DNA from: JAOPZW01 sp963806015
GTDB lineage: Bacteria; Actinomycetota; Thermoleophilia; Solirubrobacterales; Solirubrobacteraceae
Assembly (NCBI GenBank): GCA_963806015.1
Contig: CAWDWM010000006.1
Span: 777,682-841,681, forward strand
Direction: 5' to 3'
Length of the DNA stretch: 64,000 nt
The notes beneath the pieces were generated by a model that made no database searches, was not told where the DNA came from, and saw nothing but the letters and a program-made list of their open reading frames with translations. The position numbers and the translations under genes were made by a program. Of the stretch, positions 57,526 through 64,000 are shown one piece after another. Numbering within the stretch: position 1 is the first letter of the stretch; every line of letters begins with the position of its first letter.

Positions 57526-60071
57526 GCGGCTGCCCCTTCCACGATCGGGTCGGGGTCGAGGACGATCAGCTCGAAGCGCGCCGCCGGCCGGCGCTCGACG
57601 TCGGCCCCGGAGCCCGGCACGACCAGGCTCGTGACCCCCACGACGCCGTCGACTCGATGCAGGACGGCGAACACGTCGGAGCGATCGAGCGGCTGCCCGA
57701 GCGCGCGCTGGAGCGCAGCGAGCGGACCGTCGGGATCGACGAGCGCCGCCCGCGTGGCGGCCACCACCTCCGCCACGTCACGGCGGGAGTCGACCGCGAG
57801 CACGACGTCGATCAGGACGGCTGGGTCCGTCAGCACCGCCGCGCACACGCAGAGGGGCACGGTGGCGTCGCGCCGCGCGTCCAGGAAGCTCGCCAGCGCG
57901 CCGATCTCGTTCGCGTCGGGGGCGCGCGGCCCGGCCGGGCCGGCCCGCAGGAACGCCAGGTGCAGCCCGGAGCCGCCGCACGCGCAGCCGGGCGGGCCCG
58001 AGCCCGTCCATGCGGCGGCATGGGTCACGCCGGGATATCCTCGGCTGAGGTCGACCAGATCCTCGATCGAGACCGCCCGCCCGAAGGCCCGGGCACGGCC
58101 CGGCACGAGCTCGCGCAGATCGCGCTCGTCGTCCTGGTCGGCCCCGCCGCTCGTCGGGCCCGCGCCCTCGACCTTCTTCACGCCGCGGACGCTCCCGAGC
58201 AGGCTGCTGATCGCACTCGACTCGACCTCTCCCGCCGTGCCGCCGCCCACCCGGTAGGTGCTGGTGACCGAGCGCCGGCCGGTCGGCAGCCGCGCGCCCT
58301 GCTCGCCGTCGCCGAACTCGACGGTCTGGCCGCCGTCGGCGTCGAGCCTGACGACGAAGACCTCGGCCGCTCCTGCGCCGTAGAGGCTCGGAGCCTCCGC
58401 CCAGCTCAGGCCGTCGACCGAGACCGCCAGCGTCGGCACGAGGCTGCCCGCCGCGTCGACGTCGTAGGCGATCGGCGCGTCCGGGATGACGAAGCGCTGG
58501 CCGGCCTGCGTCGCGTCACCGCTGCCGAGCACGGCGTGCGCCGTGGTGCCGTGGCGGACCAGGGCGAGGTTCGCGCTGGCCTGCGCCTGCACGAGGTCGC
58601 CCCGCGGAGGGCCGTCGACGAGGTCGACGATGAGGCCGACCGCCGTGGTGAGGCCGGCGCCGTCGTCCACGGTCTCCTGGACCGCGGCGTCGCGGCACGC
58701 GAGCACCTCCCACGTGGGCGTGCCGCCCACGGTCGTCCTCACCGCTACACGCTCGGGGGACGCCTGCGGCGCGGGGAAGAGCCGGAGCTGGCTCGCCGTC
58801 GCGCCGGTGGCCACCTCGGGGAACTCGTAGTGGCGCGCGAGCACCCGCCGGTCGACGACGTACGCCGTGAGCGGCCCTTCCGCGAGGGACAGGGTCGCGA
58901 TCGCCTCCGTGGTGTCGAACTCGAGCCGCGAGGCCCTCGTCGGGGTTCCGGGCGTGACCTCCCAGCTGATCGGCGTGTGTGCCGCGACGGGCAGGACGTC
59001 GCAGCGACTGGACGCCCAGTCGACGATGGCGACCGTCTGGTCGCGCGACAGCGTCTCCAGGGTCGCGTCGAGGATCAGCGTTCCGGCGGCGGCGTCCACG
59101 GCCCCGACCGGGAGGGAATACAGGTCGCTCGTGACGTGGACGTTCTCGGCGGCGCCGCCTTGGACCCGAAGCAGCTCGCTGAGCCGCCGCGCCTGGCCGG
59201 CGGTCTCCTGCACGCGATAGGCGGCGTAGACCGCGACGTCCGACGAGAGGATCCCGTCGAGGTCGCGGTCGAACTCGACCAGGGCGGTTCCCAGCTCGTC
59301 CTCGCGGCCCACCACCGTCGCGATCGCCAGCGCCGTGGCGGGCGCGCCGCGCAGCGACACGCAGGTGATCCACTCCAGCAGCGCAAGCCAGTCGCCGAGG
59401 TCCCAGGAATCGTCCGCGACGGGCGGGTCTCCGCACGGATCGCCCACCAGGTTCTCCTGTACGAAGAGGACGTGGTCGCCGGTGCGGAAGCCTGGATCGC
59501 CCAGGAACCGCACGCGGCGCCCGTCCGGCTTCACCGAGACCGGCACCCGCGTCGCGGTCAGCTGGTTCCAATCCGAGCGCAGCTGCGTGTCCTGCGCGAC
59601 CTCGAAGGTCTGCGCGGCGCGCTGCGGCGTCCCGGGCGCCTGGACCCGGGTCCCGGCCGCGATCAGCGGGTCGGCAGCCTTGTCGACCACGACGCGGACC
59701 CAGCCCTGGGCCGCGACCGGGGGCCGCGGCCGGTAGCCCACGAGACCGGCGATCCGCCGCAGGTCGGTCCAGTCCGACGCGGTCGACAGATAGGCCTCGG
59801 CCGCCGTCAGCTCGGAGTACGCGGCGACGATCTCGGCGACGTAGGCCCACAGGCCCACCAGCGTGGAGGCCTGCGGATCGCCCTCGACGTCCCAGTCGCG
59901 GCCGAGGACGTCTCCCCCCGCGGGCTCGCTCTCCACGTGGGCGATCAGGTCGCGGACGAAGGCGTGGTACTCGCCCACGCGCCGGCGCAGCGGAATCTGG
60001 CCGGGCACGGGGGCGACGAGGCCCAGGGCGGGCGGTGCGGCACCGCAGGGGATGACCGGCGCGCAGCTCAT
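57522..60071 (-). CDS. baseplate J-like protein, second copy (putative baseplate assembly protein)
   Basis: 849 residues starting at the ATG that overlaps the stop of the first J gene. N-terminus: VGLWAYVAEIVAAYSELTAA, EAYLSTASDWTDLRRIAGLV, YRPRPPVAAQGWVRVVVD, as in gpJ-type assembly proteins. Middle: beta-rich insertions. The diagnostic J motif is VEFGDGEQGARLPTGRRSVT, STYRVGGGTAGEVESSAISS. The C-terminal lobe has RAFGRAVSIEDLVDLSRGYP, GVTHAAAWTG and LCVCAAVLTDPAVLIDVVLA. J proteins form the wedge ring of contractile tails. Two consecutive J genes are common in injection systems. Confidence 0.87.
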   Translation of the reverse strand: MSCAPVIPCGAAPPALGLVAPVPGQIPLRRRVGEYHAFVRDLIAHVESEPAGGDVLGRDWDVEGDPQASTLVGLWAYVAEIVAAYSELTAAEAYLSTASDWTDLRRIAGLVGYRPRPPVAAQGWVRVVVDKAADPLIAAGTRVQAPGTPQRAAQTFEVAQDTQLRSDWNQLTATRVPVSVKPDGRRVRFLGDPGFRTGDHVLFVQENLVGDPCGDPPVADDSWDLGDWLALLEWITCVSLRGAPATALAIATVVGREDELGTALVEFDRDLDGILSSDVAVYAAYRVQETAGQARRLSELLRVQGGAAENVHVTSDLYSLPVGAVDAAAGTLILDATLETLSRDQTVAIVDWASSRCDVLPVAAHTPISWEVTPGTPTRASRLEFDTTEAIATLSLAEGPLTAYVVDRRVLARHYEFPEVATGATASQLRLFPAPQASPERVAVRTTVGGTPTWEVLACRDAAVQETVDDGAGLTTAVGLIVDLVDGPPRGDLVQAQASANLALVRHGTTAHAVLGSGDATQAGQRFVIPDAPIAYDVDAAGSLVPTLAVSVDGLSWAEAPSLYGAGAAEVFVVRLDADGGQTVEFGDGEQGARLPTGRRSVTSTYRVGGGTAGEVESSAISSLLGSVRGVKKVEGAGPTSGGADQDDERDLRELVPGRARAFGRAVSIEDLVDLSRGYPGVTHAAAWTGSGPPGCACGGSGLHLAFLRAGPAGPRAPDANEIGALASFLDARRDATVPLCVCAAVLTDPAVLIDVVLAVDSRRDVAEVVAATRAALVDPDGPLAALQRALGQPLDRSDVFAVLHRVDGVVGVTSLVVPGSGADVERRPAARFELIVLDPDPIVEGAAA

Positions 60072-62535
60072 GCCCCGTGCACCCGAACGTCGAGCCGACC
60101 GCGAGCGGGGCGGGCAGGGTCGTCGTCGAGGACGGCCACCTCGTCGGGCCCGAAGGTGATGACCTCGTGCACGGTCAGCGCGGGCTCGCTGAGACGCCGT
60201 GCCTCCTGCACTGCCACGGCGTCGACACGCGGCAGGGCGGCGACGGCCGCCACCACGGTGGACAGGTAGACGGCCGACCCGAGCGTGAGGCGGCTCGGGT
60301 GGAAGAGCCCCGGGCGATCGTCGGGCCCGGGTCGCAGCACACCCAGGATCTCGGCGCGAAGCTCCCCGGGATCGGCGCCCGGGCGCGCGCACACCTCGAG
60401 CGCGATGAAGAGCCCCACCGGGGTACCCGAGACCACCGCCACCTCGGTGCCGAGCATGCGCAGGTCGTCGAGCTGCGCCTGGAGCTCGGCGCGGGCCGCG
60501 TCGTCGCCGTCGGGGCCGCCGACCGCGAGATCGACGACCGTGGCGATCACCGGCCACGAGCCCGACCACGAGCGCTGCGCCATCGCGCGCTCGACCAGAG
60601 GGTTGCGTGCGGCCGCCTCGGCGTGGTCGGCCGGGAGCACGGCGCGTCGCGGCTCGGCGGCGAAGGCCTCCGGGGCGTCGCGGCGGACGCTGTCCAGCGG
60701 CGTGGGGTCCTCGCCGCCCGCGGCCGGCATCGGATTGCGCACCGCCACGCCGGCGACCACCTGCCAGCTGGGGATCTCGCCCGCGCCGCTCGCGTTCTCC
60801 TCGAGCATCGCCAACGCGTTCGCGGGGACGTTGCCGCGCGTGCCGCCCCCGACCTCGTACGCGGCCGACACCTGGCTGCCCAGCGGCGGCGCCTGGCCGA
60901 CCGAGCCCGTCTTGAAGCGCAGGATCGGCGGCTCGTGCTCCTCGAGGTCGACGACCGCCGAGAGCTCGGCGCCGGTCGCGTCGAGCAGGCTGCGCAGCAC
61001 GGTCGCCGCCACGGTCAGGCCGGACGGCAGCAGCACCGAGACGTCGAGGCGATGGGGACCGGGCTCGGGACGGTCGGGCAGGCGAGCGGGCGCCATCGAC
61101 AGACCGGGCCCGCCCGACGCGCCGGCCCGCGGCCGGGCTCCCGGCCGCGACCAGCGAGAACTCCACCGGCGGCGCCGTCGCGCCATCCGCCCAGTCCGCG
61201 AGCCGCGGCGCCAGCGTCGCGCCGGGCGGGCCGTCGACCAGCCTGCCGTGGTGAGCGTGGACCAGGTTCGCGCGGGCGACGGTCACCTCGGCGCCTCCGG
61301 CGCTCGTGTCGACCCCGACCGGATAGGGCCGCACGAGCGCGTCCTCCGGGCGCCAGTGCACGCGGTACAGCGCGAGCCCGGCGCCGAGGAGCGGATCGCT
61401 GAAGGGCTCGACGAGCGTCAGCTCCACCACCTGGGCGGCCCGGCTCGGCAGCGGGTCGCGGAAGCGCGCGACGCCGTCGGCGTCGGTCGGCCAGAGCTGG
61501 AGGCGCTGCGCCCAGCTGCGGTGGCGCGCCTCGTCGTCGGGATCGACGACCTCGAACACGAGCAGCCCGCCGGGCACCAGCCACGCGTCGCCGAGCGGAT
61601 CGGCGGCCTGCGGGCGCACGAGGACGCACTCGGTCGCACCGGCCGGCAGGCAGCACGCCGCCTCGCCCCAGTCGTAGATCGGGATCTCCCCCACCCGCGC
61701 ATCGGCCGTGAGCCCCGCCTCCAGCGCGAAGGCGAGATCGGAGCCGGGCGCGTCGACCGCGACGCTTCCGGCCTCGACGCCAACGGGCGGCGCCTCGGGG
61801 CTCACGACCACGTGGACCGCCGCCTGCGCCGCGAGGCCGTCGCTCACCGCGAAGTCGACGAGCCGCGCGTGCCGGCGGACCGACGTGCGCTCGCGCGCCG
61901 TCTCCAGATACGCCTCGGTCGCGACCCGGTCGAGCCGGTAGCCGAGGACGTCGCCGATGTGGGCGAAGAGCTCGATCAGCGTGATCGTCGGGTCCGCGAT
62001 CGAGACGTCGGCCGCGGGATCGCCCTGCAGGAGGTGCTCCACGAGTGCCCGGCGCAGCGCGCGCCAGTCGCGGGCCAGGTAGTCGCCCACGGGTGACGGT
62101 GCCGGGAGCGCGGGCGGCTCCTCGACGCCGAAGCAACTGCCCAGGTCGTCGCATCGGGCCGCAGGCGGACCGCCAGCCACATGCGCAGCGGGTCGAACGG
62201 CACGGCGGCGGGCGGCTCGACGAGCAGGCGGTAGCGCCCGGATCGGGGAGCCCGGCGAGCTCGAGTTCGAGGTGCGGCGCCGGGTTGGGCGCCAGCGCGG
62301 CAGCGGTCACCGCGACGTGCGCGCCGCCGGGGGCGGGCTCGAGGGTCCAGAGCGCCGGGTCGGCCAGCTCCGCGGGCGGCGGCTGGTAGAGCCACACGTC
62401 CACGACGCGCGTCGAGCCGGCGAGGCGCGCCTGGGCACCGCGCAGGCCCTGGACCCCCGAAGCGGGGTCGAACAGGCGCTCGGGCCGCGCCGCGGGCGGG
62501 CAGACGGGCGCCAGCAGCTCGGCGTCAGCGGTCAA
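60068..62535 (-). pseudogene. baseplate J-like protein, first copy, with three apparent frame changes
   Basis: Starts at a TTG overlapping gp25 by 11 bases. One reading order is open throughout but changes frame near 62235, 62155 and 61130. Segments: residues to HLELELAGLPDPG; RYRLLVEPPAAVPFDPLRMW; then CDDLGSCFGVEEPPALPAPS, LIELFAHIGDVLGYRLDRVA, TEAYLETARERTSVRRHARL, up to PPVEFSLVAAG; then the J motif ILRFKTGSVGQAPPLGSQVS, AAYEVGGGTRGNVPANALAM and the end VITFGPDEVAVLDDD. No in-frame stops occur within segments, and the frame changes fall in G/C runs. Sequencing indels are as likely as real decay. If intact it encodes about 820 residues. Confidence 0.78.
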
Positions 62536-62890
62536 GCGCCACCTCCACGCGCGTGCGTGACTCCGATCCCAGCAGCCGGTAGGTCACCTCGGCGAACAGC
62601 GTCGACTCGCCGGAGCGCTCGACCGTGACCGCGACGACCTCGATCCGATCGCCGAGGGCACGGTCGAGCGAGCCCCGAGCGCGCACCTCGACGATGCTCG
62701 TCAGGGCCGCGTCGAGGGGCTCGAAGAGGGTGGTCGCCCCCAGCCCGGCGCCGAAGTCGGGCCGGTGCAGGCGCTCGCTCGGGCCGGTGAGCAGGACGAG
62801 GCGCACCAGATCGGCGACGTGGCGCTCGAGCTCGGCCTCCTCGAGCCTGCGCGCGCCGGTCAGCCGGTACGGATGCCGCGCCGCCCTCAT
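62525..62890 (-). CDS. gp25/GPW-type baseplate wedge protein
   Basis: 121 residues from the ATG overlapping the PAAR-like stop. The N-terminus MRAARHPYRLTGARRLEEAE and LERHVADLVRLVLLTGPSER, then PDFGAGLGATTLFEPLD, LTSIVEVRARGSLDRALGDR and IEVVAVTVERSGESTLFAEV are the standard layout of the gp25-like lysozyme-fold wedge protein (structural in tails). Its place before the J genes is the canonical order. Confidence 0.88.
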   Translation of the reverse strand: MRAARHPYRLTGARRLEEAELERHVADLVRLVLLTGPSERLHRPDFGAGLGATTLFEPLDAALTSIVEVRARGSLDRALGDRIEVVAVTVERSGESTLFAEVTYRLLGSESRTRVEVALDR

Positions 62891-63219
62891 TGGGCCTGCA
62901 CCCGCGTCTGGAAGCCGCTGACGAGCGCCGTGCCCTGGGGGGCGCTGGCCGCGTTCATGCACATCGCGACGGAGGTCGACAGCAGGACCGGCGAGGACTC
63001 GACCGTGACGCGGACGGCCGGCATCACCCATTGGACGCTGAGGCACGGGGAGGGAGCGCCCGACACGTTGAACGGACAGGCGGCGATCACCGCCGTGTCG
63101 TCGACGAGGAGCGGAGGCTTGCCGGCGAGCGCCACGCGCGTGGCCCGCGGCGCGACGGTGACCCGGCCGCCGTGCGGGCAGGTGATCGTTGCGCCGGCGT
63201 CGAGAATGTAGCCGGGCAT
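62887..63219 (-). CDS. PAAR-like spike-tip protein
   Basis: 110 residues. MPGYILDAGATITCPHGGRV, PLLVDDTAVIAACPFNVSGA, PSPCLSVQWVMPAVRVTVES and a late VAMCMNAASAPQGTALVSGF. The spaced cysteines (CPHGG, ACPFN, SPC, MCMN) and Gly/Pro-rich short strands suit a metal-stabilised conical tip, as in PAAR-like proteins of injection systems. It overlaps both neighbours by 3-4 bases, in order gpV - tip - gp25. Confidence 0.8.
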   Translation of the reverse strand: MPGYILDAGATITCPHGGRVTVAPRATRVALAGKPPLLVDDTAVIAACPFNVSGAPSPCLSVQWVMPAVRVTVESSPVLLSTSVAMCMNAASAPQGTALVSGFQTRVQAQ

Positions 63220-63706
63220 CAGCGGACCTCCAGCGCCCCGTCGTTGAGCGAGATCGAGGTGCGCGTTACCGCGATCTTCTGGCTGCCGAACTCGATCACG
63301 ACGCCGTCGGCGTCGAGCACGATCTTCGCCCCCGACGTGGCCTCGATCTCGATCGCCTCGCTGCCGGACGTGTCGCGCACGATCACGCGGTGGCCGGCCG
63401 GCGTGGTCAGCACGAGGGCGTCGGGGCCCGCCTCCTCCACGCCCTCGCCGTCGGGCCAGGCGCCGCCCGACCAGATCGGCACGCGCGTGACGTCGCCGGC
63501 CGGCCACTCGACGTGGACGAGGCTGCCCACCGGCGGGACCGCCGCGAGCCCGGCCCCGAGCCGGTGTAGGGGCTGCACGGCAGGCACCAGCCCGTCGTCT
63601 CCTCGCCGAAGACCTCGGGGACCCGCGCTCGCACGCGCGCCAGCCCCTTGGGATCGTCGTTGTCGACGACGATGGCCAGGTACTTGCCGTAGAAGCGCTC
63701 GGTCAC
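63219..63706 (-). pseudogene. baseplate assembly protein V (gpV/gp5-like), frame change near 63555
   Basis: The GTG gives TERFYGKYLAIVVDNDDPKG, LARVRARVPEVFGEETTGWC, LPCSPYTGSG, the typical OB-fold start. The sequel AGLAAVPPVGSLVHVEWPAG, DVTRVPIWSGGAWPDGEGVE is one frame away. One missing G in the GGGG run (plus-strand CCCC, 63554-63557) would join them. The C-terminal part (HRVIVRDTSGSEAIEIEATS, GAKIVLDADGVVIEFG) is the beta-prism repeat of gpV spikes. Restored length about 162 residues. A consensus error in the homopolymer is a simple explanation. Confidence 0.8.
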
Positions 63707-64000
63707 GGGATGCCTCCGAAGCCTTCGCCGAACGGCTCGTCGCCGGTGAGGCCGAGCGCGTTGCGGACGAGCGTGAGCTGCTGACGGTGGTGCTCGACGT
63801 CGAGCACGTGGCGCACGCGCTCGACCAGGTACAGGCCCGAGAGGGACAAGCCGAGACCCTGCACGAGCACGGTGCGCTTGGCCCGCAGGAGCAGGCCCAC
63901 GCCGGCGGTGTCGATCTCGACGGTGAGGCGGGCCGCGAACGCCGAGCGGCGCGCGAGCCCGGCGGCCGCGGCGAGCGGCTCCACCTCGCCCCAGACGTCC
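63703..64000 (-). CDS. phage late control D / VgrG-Pvc8-like spike protein, C-terminal part
   Basis: The frame is open to the window edge, leaving the last 99 residues: LAARRSAFAARLTVEIDT-like start, then VLVQGLGLSLSGLYLVERVR, HVLDVEHHRQQLTLVRNALG. This is the usual gpD-type end, in which a strand pair with YxVxxVxHxxD precedes R-N-A-L. It overlaps gpV by 4 bases. Earlier spike, tube, sheath and ATPase genes should lie beyond the window on this strand. Confidence 0.75.
   Translation of the reverse strand, partial: DVWGEVEPLAAAAGLARRSAFAARLTVEIDTAGVGLLLRAKRTVLVQGLGLSLSGLYLVERVRHVLDVEHHRQQLTLVRNALGLTGDEPFGEGFGGIP

Noticed and set aside
49166..64000. A complete prophage
   Set aside because: Only tail/baseplate genes plus DUF4157 cargo are seen; no capsid, portal, terminase, integrase or lysis genes in the window. 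The upstream side is not visible, so this stays open.

Overview
The window is very GC-rich, dense with GTG starts and 4-base stop/start overlaps. With LmbU-type, AMIN-like and YtrA-type GntR proteins this suggests an actinobacterium, most likely Thermoleophilia/Solirubrobacterales (Conexibacter or Solirubrobacter relatives). That assignment is inference; there is no rRNA gene to settle it.

Layout. (1) 0-2.6 kb: end of an MFS exporter, a TetR regulator, a secreted AMIN-like protein and a small membrane-anchored protein. (2) 2.7-9.8 kb: an operon that looks like CoA-dependent aerobic degradation of an aromatic acid, best fitting anthranilate (2-aminobenzoate): LLM flavoprotein, two-domain aminobenzoyl-CoA-type monooxygenase/reductase, creatininase-like hydrolase, aryl-CoA ligase, SDR, enoyl-CoA hydratase and RidA. 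(3) 9.8-17.9 kb: glycosyltransferase, DUF4386 membrane protein, ABC-F ATPase with an attenuator-like leader, an M64 metallopeptidase with a partner, and a GntR/ABC-exporter operon with a palindromic operator. (4) 17.9-21.7 kb, minus strand: subtilase with a Lys/Asp-repeat tail, a companion protein, an ATP-grasp ligase and a small ORF. (5) 21.8-40 kb, plus strand: six overlapping genes around a 3216-residue protein; no member is characterised to my knowledge. This is the best candidate for an undescribed system. (6) 40-43.7 kb: M64 peptidase with a CFI-box-like tail, an LmbU-like regulator and a nucleoside-phosphorylase-like protein. (7) 43.9-49 kb: secreted beta-propeller, secreted beta-helix/PKD protein, an orphan OppB-like permease and a tRNA 3'-end remnant. 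(8) 49.2-64 kb, minus strand: the baseplate half of a phage-tail-like contractile injection system (spike, gpV, PAAR-like tip, gp25, two baseplate-J proteins, gpI-like tail protein, DUF6519/beta-helix protein) followed by two DUF4157 proteins that look like cargo. Sheath, tube and ATPase genes would lie beyond 64 kb.

Links. A perfect 16-base palindrome (GTCCCGCCGGCGGGAC) occurs three times, once inside the LmbU-like gene, and contains the CGCCGGCG core I recall for LmbU binding. The subtilase/ATP-grasp genes and the giant-protein operon diverge from one promoter region that carries a 10-bp inverted repeat. Five apparent single-base frame changes fall between 57.4 and 63.6 kb in otherwise open, conserved structural genes; these could be consensus errors near a contig end or real decay.
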